A stretch of DNA of 64,000 nt from an uncultured Bacteroidia bacterium (GCA_902774295.1 CACYHP010000001.1:868001-932000), one strand, 5' to 3'; counted from the first letter of the stretch, positions 26,251-35,383 are shown. The notes: generated from the sequence alone by a model not told the origin. Program-made: numbers and translations.

Positions 26251-26281
26251 CTGACTTCTGTCTTCTGTCTTCTGGCTTCTA
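26251..26281 (+). repeat. CTTCTGT heptamer repeat in the metK leader
   Basis: About four units of a 7-base repeat (CTGACTT, CTGTCTT, CTGTCTT, CTGGCTT) lie between the riboswitch and the metK start, ending 14 bases before the ATG. Confidence 0.75.
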
Positions 26282-26294
26282 AATTAAAATAAAA

Positions 26295-27587
26295 ATGGGT
26301 TATTACTTCACTTCAGAATCAGTATCAGAAGGCCATCCGGATAAAGTGGCCGATCAGATTTCAGATGCCGTCCTCGACGAAATGCTGCGTCAGGACCCGG
26401 AATCAAAGGTGGCTTGCGAGACGTTGGTGACCACAGGTCTCACCGTCGTGGCAGGCGAGGTTAAATCAAACGGATACGTTGACATTCAAGGCACTGCACG
26501 CCGTGTCATCGAAAAAATAGGCTATACCAAGGCGGAATATCAGTTCGACAGCAAGTCGTGCGGCGTGTTGTCGGCCATTCACGGACAGTCGCAGGACATC
26601 AACCGCGGCGTGGAACGTAAAAACGAGGAAGACCAAGGTGCCGGCGACCAGGGCATGATGTTCGGCTATGCATGCAAAGAGACACCGGATTATATGCCTC
26701 TCACGATAGAGCTTTCGCACATACTATTAATGGAATTGGCAAAGATTCGCCGCGAAGGCAAGCGTATGAAATACCTCCGTCCTGACGCCAAGTCGCAGGT
26801 CACGGTGGAATACGGCAACAATTGGAAGCCGTTGCGCATCGACACCATCGTCATCTCCACGCAGCACGACGAGTTTATGGACGACGACGCTGCCATGATT
26901 GAGAAAATCGAGCATGACGTCCGCACAATATTATTACCGAGAGTGAAAAAGCTTCTGCCTCAGAGAGTGAGAAACCTCTTCAAGGCCGACATGAAGCTCT
27001 TTGTCAACCCGACTGGCAAGTTCGTCATCGGCGGACCTCATGGTGACACCGGTCTCACAGGCCGTAAAATCATCGTCGACACCTACGGCGGACGCGGCGC
27101 ACACGGCGGCGGAGCATTCTCAGGCAAAGACTCATCAAAGGTCGACCGCTCGGCAGCATACGCAGCACGTCATATTGCTAAAAACATAGTGGCAGCAGGC
27201 GTTTGCGACGAGGCGCTGGTGCAGATTGCATACGCTATCGGCGTGGCACAGCCTGTCGGTTTCTACGTCAACACTTACGGTACGGCACATGTGAAAGATG
27301 CCAACGGCAAGAAGATGGGTGACGCTGATATAGCTGAGAAACTCAAGACTTTGTTCGACCTTCGTCCATACGCCATCGTGAAACGTTTCGGACTGAAGAA
27401 CCCTATCTTCGAGCCTACGGCATCGTACGGTCACTTCGGTCGCGACCCGTTCACCGCAAAGGTCGAGGTGATGTACAAAGACAAGGACACCTTCACCGAA
27501 AACGGCAAGAACTACAAAAATGTCGAGTTCTTCGCATGGGAGAAACTTGATATGGTTCCTGAAATCCAGAAGGTTTTTGGGATTTAA
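26295..27587 (+). CDS. metK: S-adenosylmethionine synthetase
   Basis: Cytoplasmic enzyme of 430 residues that makes SAM from methionine and ATP. Motifs visible are [21 protein letters not shown] at the N-terminus, [12 protein letters not shown] (the GDQG substrate loop), [25 protein letters not shown] and [19 protein letters not shown]. It is about 45 residues longer than the E. coli enzyme, with insertions also common in Bacteroidetes. The upstream leader carries a SAM-II-type riboswitch, implying feedback by its product. Confidence 0.97.
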   Translation: MGYYFTSESVSEGHPDKVADQISDAVLDEMLRQDPESKVACETLVTTGLTVVAGEVKSNGYVDIQGTARRVIEKIGYTKAEYQFDSKSCGVLSAIHGQSQDINRGVERKNEEDQGAGDQGMMFGYACKETPDYMPLTIELSHILLMELAKIRREGKRMKYLRPDAKSQVTVEYGNNWKPLRIDTIVISTQHDEFMDDDAAMIEKIEHDVRTILLPRVKKLLPQRVRNLFKADMKLFVNPTGKFVIGGPHGDTGLTGRKIIVDTYGGRGAHGGGAFSGKDSSKVDRSAAYAARHIAKNIVAAGVCDEALVQIAYAIGVAQPVGFYVNTYGTAHVKDANGKKMGDADIAEKLKTLFDLRPYAIVKRFGLKNPIFEPTASYGHFGRDPFTAKVEVMYKDKDTFTENGKNYKNVEFFAWEKLDMVPEIQKVFGI

Positions 27588-27589
27588 TT

Positions 27590-27646
27590 AAATTGTAGAG
27601 ACGTCATATTATGGCGTCTCTTATGGCGCCTCTACGTTTACAATTT
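27590..27646. repeat. GTAGAGACG palindromic element after metK
   Basis: Nested inverted repeat: AAATTGTA...TACAATTT outside, GTAGAG...CTCTAC inside, and GAGACGTCAT...ATGGCGTCTC within. It begins three bases after the metK stop and could act as a terminator. Short palindromes with the same GTAGAGACG start occur inside two coding regions (46732-46756 and, on one strand, 57094-57118). Confidence 0.75.
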
Positions 27647-27703
27647 AGGAAAAACCCTAAAAAATTTTTCCTGAAACCCTTTGGCTAATTAAAAATACTT
27701 CTT

Positions 27704-27711
27704 TATTTTTG
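27704..27711 (+). promoter_or_regulatory. M28 peptidase promoter -7 box
   Basis: TATTTTTG, 21 bases before the ATG at 27733. It also rules out a longer TTG-started frame from 27709. Confidence 0.7.
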
Positions 27712-27732
27712 CAGCATAAAAATCCTACGAAA

Positions 27733-29661
27733 ATGAAGAAGTATTTACTTTTTATTGCTATAGCATTGTGTGCCAATGTATTAAGCGCTCAGTTTATTGA
27801 TCATAAGGGCAACCGTAACCAGACGTATCCTGAAGTGTTTGTTCAGAATCCTGACATCGTTGCGATGATAGATCAGGTCGACACGGTGAATCTGTACAAC
27901 GACATCTACTGGATGCAGCAGTTTATCCGTGACTGCGCTTCGCCGGCGGCTGTTACAGTGCAGAATTTCCTTATCGACAGATTCGAGGAACTCGGACTCG
28001 AGACTTACATCCATCATCATACGGGTTATATAGGTTATGGCGACACTCTTGATGCCGGCAACGTCATCGCCATTCAGCGTGGCATCGAGTTCCCAGACGA
28101 GTATATCATCGTGGCGTCGCATTACGATCATCCTGACGGACCGGGTGCCGACGACAACGCTTCAGGAACATCCGGAGTGCTTGAATGCGCTCGTATCTTG
28201 AGCCAGCATCAGTTCAAACGCACCATCCTTTACATTCCGTTTAACGGCGAGGAACGTTGGATGGTGGGAAGTTATCCTTTCGTTGAGAAATGCGCCCGCG
28301 AAGACATGAACATCCTCGGCGTTTTCGACATGGATATGATAGGCTTCTGGCCTGGTCCGGAATATGGCCCTGTCACAATGTATTCAGGCTATTCGTATAT
28401 CTCACAACGGCTTTTCGAGTATTATCAGAATGTGGCGAATATCTACATTCCTGAGATGCCGACCTATCGTTTTACGAAAAAAGATTCCTATGGCGGCGAT
28501 CACATGTGCTTTAATATTCACGAATATCCTGCGCTTTACATAGGCGATATCGAATATCATGAAGAAAATATTTATTATCATACTCCAAATGATACAATTG
28601 GCGCCGGCGTGAACTGCTTTGCTCTTTCTGAAGGCTTTGTCAAGGCTGTGATTGCAGCTACGGCTGAACTCGCCGACGGCTGGCTGGCACCGCAAAATTT
28701 CAGAGTGACAGTGGAATATGGCATGCCTTATTTGAGTTGGGATCAAGACCCTGGAAGTAGTCTTTATTTGATTTATAAAGACAATGAGTATGTTGAATAT
28801 ACAACGGAAAATCATTTCAGTGATATTGATTTTGTTAACGGAGAATGGCATAATTATTTTGTAAAAGGCGTCGATGCGGAGGGCATGACGAGCCCACGGT
28901 CGAATGTCGACTCGATTTTCTCGTGCGAACCGTTGCAAATCCCTGCATTTTACGACTTTGAAGATGGAAATGCCGGCAATCTGCATCTTTATAATGAAAA
29001 TTGGGCTGTCGAACAGTTTAAGCAAAGAATGTGTTTGAATGCTAAGACATACACCAAAGACAATATCCTTCAAATCATTGAGACTCCGTGGTTTTCAATT
29101 CCTGAGACGGCTGAGGATGTGACTTTAGGATTTAAGATGAACAGATTTACCCCGTCAATTTGGTCGCCTTTTAACGTCGGAGTTTATATTGATGTCACGA
29201 CAGACAGAAAAACATGGCATAAGCTTGATAATATCTGGAATGAACAAAATCGTTGGAATGATTATGCCTTTTCGTTAAACGATTATATCGGCGAGGATTA
29301 TGTGCAGGTGCGCATTCGTTTTGAGGGAAGTGGCGAGGGAATTACCACAACAAGCTACAAATACATGGCAGTCGATGATTTGTATATCAATTTCGACCAT
29401 CAGGATGTGAATGAGGTTCTTGCAGAAGAGAGTTTCAACCTTTCGGTCTCACCGAATCCGTCAAAAGGTGTTTTGAACATCGCGACCGGGTTGAAACATG
29501 ATTATAAAGTATGTGTGTACAATTTATTAGGAATCAAGGTGCTGTCGATGGATTCGTTCAGCGATGGCACTCTTGATTTGACTTCGTTGCCGACAGGTGT
29601 TTATTTCATCTCCGTCGATAACGGAATTGACAGGTTGACAAAGCGTGTTGTGATTAAATAA
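27733..29661 (+). CDS. Secreted M28-family metallopeptidase with type IX sorting domain
   Basis: Extracellular protein of 642 residues from the ATG at 27733, with signal peptide MKKYLLFIAIALCANVLSAQ. The M28 zinc aminopeptidase domain shows its metal ligands in order: SHYDHPDG, GADDNASGTSG, NGEER, DMDMIGFW and YYHTPNDT. A fibronectin-like segment follows (about residues 315-395), then a jelly-roll-like region. The last ~75 residues (SVSPNPSKGVLNI through YNLLGIKVL and LPTGVYFISV to RVVIK) are a type A Por secretion sorting domain, so export by the type IX system and surface attachment are predicted. It converges with mutS2 with no gap. Confidence 0.93.
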   Translation: MKKYLLFIAIALCANVLSAQFIDHKGNRNQTYPEVFVQNPDIVAMIDQVDTVNLYNDIYWMQQFIRDCASPAAVTVQNFLIDRFEELGLETYIHHHTGYIGYGDTLDAGNVIAIQRGIEFPDEYIIVASHYDHPDGPGADDNASGTSGVLECARILSQHQFKRTILYIPFNGEERWMVGSYPFVEKCAREDMNILGVFDMDMIGFWPGPEYGPVTMYSGYSYISQRLFEYYQNVANIYIPEMPTYRFTKKDSYGGDHMCFNIHEYPALYIGDIEYHEENIYYHTPNDTIGAGVNCFALSEGFVKAVIAATAELADGWLAPQNFRVTVEYGMPYLSWDQDPGSSLYLIYKDNEYVEYTTENHFSDIDFVNGEWHNYFVKGVDAEGMTSPRSNVDSIFSCEPLQIPAFYDFEDGNAGNLHLYNENWAVEQFKQRMCLNAKTYTKDNILQIIETPWFSIPETAEDVTLGFKMNRFTPSIWSPFNVGVYIDVTTDRKTWHKLDNIWNEQNRWNDYAFSLNDYIGEDYVQVRIRFEGSGEGITTTSYKYMAVDDLYINFDHQDVNEVLAEESFNLSVSPNPSKGVLNIATGLKHDYKVCVYNLLGIKVLSMDSFSDGTLDLTSLPTGVYFISVDNGIDRLTKRVVIK

Positions 29662-32181
29662 TTATTTTAAAGTAACTCTTGTTATTCCAGCGCCGCCGGT
29701 TTCCAAGCTGGCGTCGCTGAAATTTTGTATGCATGACTGTTTGCTGAGATATTCTCTGATGAGCTTCCTTAAGATGCCGTTGCCTTTACCGTGGAGGATG
29801 CTCACTTCTTTGATGCTCAAAAGTGTAGCCTCGTCGATGTATTTCGCGACGTTGTCGACAGCTTCATCGCCACGCTGACCGCGGACATCGAGAGTGAGGT
29901 TGAACTTTTGAGCTTTCTCGTTGATGTCGTTCATGATGCTCTTGCGCAGATATGAAGGGTTCTGCTGAGCCTTGCGTGCCTGCGAACGGCTGATTTTTCG
30001 TAGCTTGTCGGTTGTCGTGCGAAGCCTTACATCACCAAACTGAATCGTGACGTCGGTGTCGGTGATTGCCAAAAGTTCGCCCACAACCTCTAACTCGTTG
30101 ATGCACACCATGTCGCCGACTTTTAATTCCTCGCTTATGACTTCTTTTTCGTCAGTTTTCAGTTGTTTCGAGAGGTTCTTTTCTTCGTTAACGAGGTTCT
30201 GTTTCATCTCTTTCAGCTCCTCGCGAAGCTCCTTGGTGCGGTTTTTCTCGGCCTGTGCCTCTTTTATCTCACGAATCGTGCGTTCGATCTTGGCATTTGC
30301 GCCGTCGATGAGCGCCTGTGCTTCTTTGTTTGCCTCATGAAGAAGCTGTTTTTTCTTCTTCTCAATCTCCGCGAGATGATTCTTATATTTTGTGACAACC
30401 TCGTCAAGGAGTTTGTCGGCTACTTTCAGCTCATATTCTTTCTTACGAACCTCTTTTTTCTCGATTTCGAGTTGCTGAAGCTGCTGGTCGAAGTCGAGGT
30501 GCTCACGACCTGAGATCTCGGCAGCATTTTCCAGGATTTCATTAGGGAAACCAATCTTTTTCGCGATTTCGAAAGCGAAAGATGAACCGGGCTTGCCAAT
30601 CATCATCACGTAAAGCGGCTGCAGATAGCGAGTGTCGAACAGCATGGCTCCGTTGACGATGCCTGGATGGTTGTCGGCAAGAAGCTTGAGGTTGGCATAG
30701 TGTGTTGTGACCACTCCGAACGACTTCTTCTCATTCATTTTCAACAAGATAGCTTCTGCTATTGCGCCTCCGAGCTGTGGCTCGGTACCTGTTCCGAACT
30801 CGTCGATAAGGAACAAAGTGCGTTCGTTGCCGTGCTCCAGAAGCTCTTTCATATTGATAAGATGCGAGCTATATGTCGAGAGGTCGTTTTCCAGCGACTG
30901 CTCATCACCGATGTCGATGAACATATCGTGGAATATGCCGCATTTCGAGTCAATCTTGACAGGAATAGCCAGACCGCACTGAAGCATGTATTGAATCAAA
31001 CCTATTGTTTTGAGGCACACTGACTTACCGCCGGCGTTCGGACCGGAAATCACCAAAATTCTCCCCACGTCATTTCGACTGGAGCGAAGCGGAATGGAGA
31101 AATCTCCGCCACTTGAATTATCAGAATCATTTTGTCTGAGATTTCTCGACTCCACTTCGTTTCGCTCGAAATGACGGGAAACACCGAGTCTCAAATCCAG
31201 TGGAGTTATTTGTTTTCCTTGTCCTTTCAGTTTCTGTTCCAGCAGAGGGTGCCGTGCCTCGATCCAGTCGAACATCGGCTCGTCGGTGAGTTCCGGAATC
31301 ACGCAGTTGAATTCGTGGCTTAGCAATGCCTTGGCACGAATGAAATCGAGCAATCCGAGGAGTCGCCAAGCCATGGTGAGGTTCGGGATCTCTGGCCTCA
31401 GAATCTTCGTGAAAGCGAGCAAAATCTTGTTTATTTCGCGTCTCTCGGCGTATTCCAACTCCTTGATTTCGTTGTTGGTCTCGAAGATTTCCGCCGGCTC
31501 GATATACACCGTCTGTCCTGTTGCCGACTCATCGTGGATGAAGCCTCGCAGTGCGCGTTTGTCGGCTGCTCTCACAGGAATCACAGGCCTGCCGTCGCGG
31601 ATGGTCATCTCAGCAGTGCTGTCGGTCCACCCTGAATTTTTTGCCTCGACAAGGATTTTGTGCATCCTGTGGTCGATGGAGCTCTGTTTCCGCCTGATGT
31701 CGCGGCGTATCTCAGCAAGTTCAGCAGAAGCGTTGTCTGGAATCTCGCCCTTGTCGTCGATGAGGCGGTTTACCTCTGTAAAGATGTGATTGTCAATGGA
31801 GATGCCTTCTGCCAAAGCCTTCAGATACGGCACTTTCTCCGATGCCTCCGACTTGAAGAATTTGAAAACATAGAACAGCGCAGACAGAGTAGGTTTCAGC
31901 GCAAACATGTTGTCGAGGCTGATGACGGTGCCGTCAATCGACAGGTGCTTGAACTCCTCACGCAAATCGTTGTAATCGCGCACCGGGAAAGGCACTCCGT
32001 CCTGCATCAGAGTCTGGAAATCCTCGATCAGGCGGAGGTAGGTGTGAATCTCGTCGACGTCGGTGCTGAAACACATTTTGCCAACGAATTCCTTGCCCAT
32101 CTCGCTGATGCACAACTCATTAAGACGCTCGCGAATCGTCTTGAAGCCTATCTTGTTTTCAAAATCCGAAGGATAAATCAT
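29662..32181 (-). CDS. mutS2: Endonuclease MutS2 with in-frame palindromic insertion
   Basis: DNA-binding ATPase/nuclease of 839 residues. An N-terminal helical MutS core is followed by an ATPase domain with Walker A ISGPNAGGKSV, LIDEFGTGTEPQLGGAIAEA (Walker B) and THYANLK, a long coiled coil (EIEKKKKQLLHEANKEAQ), a KOW-like strand and the C-terminal Smr domain with LDVRGQRG and HGKGNG. MutS2 suppresses recombination or rescues collided ribosomes in other bacteria. The start is the ATG at 32181 (MIYPSDF), 14 bases downstream of a TAnnTTTG box; a longer frame to 32328 would only translate a hairpin array. About 37 residues just before Walker A derive from a palindromic repeat at 31068-31176. 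Confidence 0.93.
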   Translation of the reverse strand: MIYPSDFENKIGFKTIRERLNELCISEMGKEFVGKMCFSTDVDEIHTYLRLIEDFQTLMQDGVPFPVRDYNDLREEFKHLSIDGTVISLDNMFALKPTLSALFYVFKFFKSEASEKVPYLKALAEGISIDNHIFTEVNRLIDDKGEIPDNASAELAEIRRDIRRKQSSIDHRMHKILVEAKNSGWTDSTAEMTIRDGRPVIPVRAADKRALRGFIHDESATGQTVYIEPAEIFETNNEIKELEYAERREINKILLAFTKILRPEIPNLTMAWRLLGLLDFIRAKALLSHEFNCVIPELTDEPMFDWIEARHPLLEQKLKGQGKQITPLDLRLGVSRHFERNEVESRNLRQNDSDNSSGGDFSIPLRSSRNDVGRILVISGPNAGGKSVCLKTIGLIQYMLQCGLAIPVKIDSKCGIFHDMFIDIGDEQSLENDLSTYSSHLINMKELLEHGNERTLFLIDEFGTGTEPQLGGAIAEAILLKMNEKKSFGVVTTHYANLKLLADNHPGIVNGAMLFDTRYLQPLYVMMIGKPGSSFAFEIAKKIGFPNEILENAAEISGREHLDFDQQLQQLEIEKKEVRKKEYELKVADKLLDEVVTKYKNHLAEIEKKKKQLLHEANKEAQALIDGANAKIERTIREIKEAQAEKNRTKELREELKEMKQNLVNEEKNLSKQLKTDEKEVISEELKVGDMVCINELEVVGELLAITDTDVTIQFGDVRLRTTTDKLRKISRSQARKAQQNPSYLRKSIMNDINEKAQKFNLTLDVRGQRGDEAVDNVAKYIDEATLLSIKEVSILHGKGNGILRKLIREYLSKQSCIQNFSDASLETGGAGITRVTLK
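31068..31176. repeat. CGTCATTTCGA palindromic element inside mutS2
   Basis: Two 39-base arms (31068-31106 and 31138-31176) form an imperfect inverted repeat running from CGTCATTTCGA to TCGAAATGACG with a 31-base centre. It lies within the mutS2 frame without a stop, coding RHFERNEVESRN at one end and IPLRSSRNDV at the other. Related copies are at 24631-24720, 34780-34868 and 41906-41943. Confidence 0.92.
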
Positions 32182-32194
32182 TGAAAAATTTTTG

Positions 32195-32202
32195 CAAAAA
32201 TA
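32195..32202 (-). promoter_or_regulatory. mutS2 promoter -7 box
   Basis: Minus strand TATTTTTG, 13 bases before the mutS2 ATG at 32181. Confidence 0.7.
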
Positions 32203-32230
32203 CAAAAATTTTAAATGTGATGCTCCCTTT

Positions 32231-32341
32231 GGTCGCAATGTGAACACTTCGTTCAATGTACCGCTTTGCGGAATGTGTGGCCTTCGGCCATGAGGCGAAG
32301 CCTCCACATAGGAGTGTTGCGACCACATTTCGCGCAGCGAA
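32231..32341. repeat. Array of mini-hairpins between mutS2 and cutC
   Basis: An outer inverted repeat GGTCGCAA (32231-32238) / TTGCGACC (32317-32324) encloses short perfect hairpins with 3-base loops: CCGC-TTT-GCGG (32261-32271), GGCC-TTC-GGCC (32279-32289) and GAGGC-GAA-GCCTC (32292-32304). A further one, TTCGC-GCA-GCGAA (32329-32341), lies just outside. They are separated by AATGTG/CCACAT spacers. Nearly every base belongs to a hairpin or to this spacer. Confidence 0.85.
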
Positions 32342-32354
32342 CCACATTTTTTAT

Positions 32355-32362
32355 TATTTTTG
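32355..32362 (+). promoter_or_regulatory. cutC promoter -7 box
   Basis: TATTTTTG, 15 bases before the ATG at 32378. Confidence 0.7.
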
Positions 32363-32377
32363 CAAAAAATAATAAAA

Positions 32378-33076
32378 ATGATTCGATTTGAACTTTGTGC
32401 AAACGGCTATCAGTCAATAGTTAACGGCGCTGAGGGTGGCGCTGAGTGCGCCGAGCTTTGCGAGGCGCTCGAAGTCGGCGGCGTGACACCGTCTTATGGT
32501 ACGTTGTCGAGTTGTAAAGATATTATCCCGACACGTGTGCTAATCCGTTGCCGCCCAGGGAATTATATCTATAACGATGACGAAGTTGCCATCATGTGCG
32601 AGGATATAAAAATGGTGAAAAACCTCGGTTATGAAGGCGTTGTGATAGGTGCCTTGACCGCTGATGGCGACGTCGATGTTCCTGCAGTCAAGAAGATGAT
32701 GGCGGCAGGCGAGGGGATGAAGTTTACGTTTCACCGTGCCATCGACGCATGCAACAATCCTCTCGACGCAATAGAAACACTGATAAGTCTCGGATTTGAC
32801 AAGGTGCTTACATCTGGATGTAAACCAACGGCTTACGATGGAATCGACGTGATTCGTGAGATGCAGACGTTATTCGGTGACCGCATCAACATCATGGCGG
32901 GAGGCGGCATCAATGAGAATAACGTTGAAAGGGTTGTCACCGCAACAGGTATTAAAAACGTGCACGCTTCGTTGACATCGCAGGTTGCAAGCGGAGTCGA
33001 TAACACAGGCGCCGACATGCGATATAAAGTGTCAAATTTAGATAGAATAAAAGAATTTGTAAAAATCGTCAAATGA
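32378..33076 (+). CDS. cutC: CutC family protein
   Basis: TIM-barrel protein of 232 residues, starting MIRFELCANGYQS. Family motifs are GGAECAELCEALEVGGVTPSYG, VLIRCRPGNYIY, GVVIGALTADGDVD, FHRAIDAC, VLTSGCKPTAYDGI and IMAGGGINENNV. CutC was linked to copper homeostasis in E. coli, but its enzymatic role is unsettled. An in-frame TTG at 32360 would put the start within the promoter box, so the ATG is used. The beta-mannosidase gene follows 15 bases later and may be cotranscribed. Confidence 0.93.
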   Translation: MIRFELCANGYQSIVNGAEGGAECAELCEALEVGGVTPSYGTLSSCKDIIPTRVLIRCRPGNYIYNDDEVAIMCEDIKMVKNLGYEGVVIGALTADGDVDVPAVKKMMAAGEGMKFTFHRAIDACNNPLDAIETLISLGFDKVLTSGCKPTAYDGIDVIREMQTLFGDRINIMAGGGINENNVERVVTATGIKNVHASLTSQVASGVDNTGADMRYKVSNLDRIKEFVKIVK

Positions 33077-33091
33077 CGAAAAACTATTGGT

Positions 33092-35383
33092 ATGAAAAAA
33101 ATATTATTAGTATTACTGCCATTTCTTTTTGTTGCTTGCAAAAGCAATAATCATGAGGTATTTCAGTCTCTTAATCAAGGCTGGAACCTTGTCACCGACA
33201 CTTTGGACATCAATTTGCAAGTGAATCTTCCTTCCGAAGCTCACGCTGATTTGTATGCTGCAGGTCTCATTCCGCATCCTTATGGCGAAGGCAACGTGGA
33301 GCAGGAATTGCAGTGGATTCCGCAGCACGTCTGGGATTATTCGCTGAAGTTTGATATCGAAAATGGCGTTTGGCAAAACGATAATATCGACTTGATTTTC
33401 AATGGTTTGGATACCTATGCCGACGTGTGGCTCAATGGCGAAAAGATTCTGCATTCGGATAATATGTTTATCCGTTATGAAAAAGAGGTGAAAAACCTTC
33501 TGAAAAAACGTGACAATGAGCTGAAAGTGCGTTTCTATCCTTTTGATGCTCAACGAGATAGCCTTATTGAGACTTATCGTCTTCGTTTTCCTGAGAAATA
33601 TGCCGTGATGCGTAAAGCTGCATATCAAAACGGTTGGGATTGGGCACCTCGTTACCTGAATATCGGCATTTGGAAAGAGGTCGAACTACGCGGATGGAGC
33701 GGTGTTAAAGTTGAGAATGTCTCGGTTCTGACAGAAAACCTTAACGGAAACGATGCTGAGATGTTGGCAAATATTTGGATTACCACTAACGATTTACATG
33801 ATTTACGTTTCGTGGTTTCGAACAACGGCGTTACATTAAGTGAACAGACTCTGCCCGTTAACGGAAAATGGCGTGTGAAGATTCCGTTTGAGCTGAAAAA
33901 TGCTAACATCTGGTGGCCTAACGAGATGGGCGAGCAGGCTATGACAAATTTCGAAATCAAGATTTATGAAAATGATAAACTTATTGATAATAAACAAGTT
34001 ACAACGGGTATCCGAAAAATTGACCTCATCGAGGAACCAGACGAGATCGGAAGTGCCTTGTATTTCAAGGTGAACGGCAAGAAAGTCTACATCAAAGGTG
34101 CAAATTATGTTCCAGAGGAGATGATTGAGACGTGGATGTCTAAAGACAAGACAGTCAAGCTGTTAGCTGAATGTGTCCCCGCTCATTTTAACATGCTCCG
34201 GGTGTGGGGTGGAGGTATCTATCCTCCTGATTATTTCTTCGACGTGTGCGACAGCCTTGGCATCATGGTGTGGCAGGATTTCATGTTCGCCGGAACGACG
34301 TACCCGTATTCTGATGAGTTTTTGAACAATGTCCGTAAAGAGGCAATTCAGCAAGTCGTTCATTATCAGAATCATCCGTCGCTGGCGATATGGTGCGGCA
34401 ACAACGAGGTGAGCGAGGGCTACGTCAACTGGGGCTGGCAGAAATCTATGGGCTGGAGCGACGACGACTATGCTGAGATGAAACACGGCATGGACACTCT
34501 GTTTGTGGATATTTTTACGGAAGTCGTTGATACATACGATGGTACGCGCGATTATTGGCCGAGCTCACCGAAAAACGGTTGGGGTAAGACAGAAAGTCTC
34601 ACAGAAGGCGACGTGCACTATTGGGGTGTCTGGTGGGGTGAGCAGCCATACGAGGCTTATCTCGAGAAAGTGGGTCGTTTCAACAGCGAATTCGGCTATC
34701 AAGCGTACCCGGACATCGAAACTAGGCATCAGAAACACCCGAGAGGTGAGGAGCTGATACAAAAACATATAGAGCGTTACGTCATTTCGACTGAAGCGAA
34801 GCGAAATGGAGAAATCCCCCGCAAATTGGAGGAGATTTCTCCGCTCCCTACGGTCGGTCGAAATGACGAGTGGGCCCGTAACGTTTACTACAGCCAGCTT
34901 TCCCAATCCTACGGCATAGGCCTCGCCATCGAAGCACAACGCGCGGCAAAACCACGTTGCATGGGCACGCTCTACTGGCAACTCAACGACGCATGGCCGG
35001 TAATCTCATGGTCATCAATAGATTACGAAGGAAATAAAAAGATTTTGCATGAGAGACTAGCCGAGCTGTACGCCCCTATATTAATAGGTGTGCTCCCGAC
35101 AACCGACGACAACTTCACTGTTTACGCCGTCAGCGATCTCTATCGCGAGATAAATGCCACTTTGATTCTGAAAGTTAAAGATGGCAAAGAAAACCTCCTG
35201 AAATCGTATTCCGAAAAGGTGCAAATCCCAGAAAACGGCTGCATCCATCTCAACTTAGACGTGAACAAGTTCGTTAAGGAATTTGATAAAACTAAAATTT
35301 ACATCGAGATGCAACTCGTTGAGAATGATGAGGTTATTGCCCAAAGAAAGCAGTATCTCGTATATCCTAAATATCTGAATTAG
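33092..35383 (+). CDS. GH2 beta-mannosidase lipoprotein with in-frame repeat insertion
   Basis: Glycoside hydrolase family 2 enzyme of 763 residues expected to release mannose from beta-mannosides. A lipoprotein signal peptide ends in LLPFLFVAC, so membrane anchoring is predicted. The jelly-roll domain includes NGLDTYADVWLNGEKI and NGWDWAPRYLNIGIWK, followed by an Ig-like domain and the TIM barrel. The acid/base Glu is in WCGNNEVSEG (about residue 438) and the nucleophile in RFNSEFGYQAYP (about 533). Residues about 563-592 are encoded by a palindromic repeat (34780-34868) and look like an insertion between the nucleophile and the YYSQLSQ helix. Confidence 0.92.
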   Translation: MKKILLVLLPFLFVACKSNNHEVFQSLNQGWNLVTDTLDINLQVNLPSEAHADLYAAGLIPHPYGEGNVEQELQWIPQHVWDYSLKFDIENGVWQNDNIDLIFNGLDTYADVWLNGEKILHSDNMFIRYEKEVKNLLKKRDNELKVRFYPFDAQRDSLIETYRLRFPEKYAVMRKAAYQNGWDWAPRYLNIGIWKEVELRGWSGVKVENVSVLTENLNGNDAEMLANIWITTNDLHDLRFVVSNNGVTLSEQTLPVNGKWRVKIPFELKNANIWWPNEMGEQAMTNFEIKIYENDKLIDNKQVTTGIRKIDLIEEPDEIGSALYFKVNGKKVYIKGANYVPEEMIETWMSKDKTVKLLAECVPAHFNMLRVWGGGIYPPDYFFDVCDSLGIMVWQDFMFAGTTYPYSDEFLNNVRKEAIQQVVHYQNHPSLAIWCGNNEVSEGYVNWGWQKSMGWSDDDYAEMKHGMDTLFVDIFTEVVDTYDGTRDYWPSSPKNGWGKTESLTEGDVHYWGVWWGEQPYEAYLEKVGRFNSEFGYQAYPDIETRHQKHPRGEELIQKHIERYVISTEAKRNGEIPRKLEEISPLPTVGRNDEWARNVYYSQLSQSYGIGLAIEAQRAAKPRCMGTLYWQLNDAWPVISWSSIDYEGNKKILHERLAELYAPILIGVLPTTDDNFTVYAVSDLYREINATLILKVKDGKENLLKSYSEKVQIPENGCIHLNLDVNKFVKEFDKTKIYIEMQLVENDEVIAQRKQYLVYPKYLN
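34780..34868. repeat. CGTCATTTCGA palindromic element inside the beta-mannosidase gene
   Basis: An inverted repeat starting CGTCATTTCGACTGAAGCG and ending GTCGAAATGACG, with GGAGAAATC near the left and GAGATTTCTCC near the right centre. It stays in frame with the GH2 gene and codes for ISTEAKRNGEIPRK and then ISPLPTVGRND. Confidence 0.92.

Noticed and set aside
25971..26294. tRNA or other stable RNA gene in the metK leader
   Set aside because: No cloverleaf or T-loop sequence was found; the structure is better explained by the SAM-II pattern.
32182..32328. A 49-residue N-terminal extension of MutS2
   Set aside because: It only translates the mini-hairpin array and lies upstream of the TAnnTTTG box at 32195-32202; the protein family starts at MIYPSDF.
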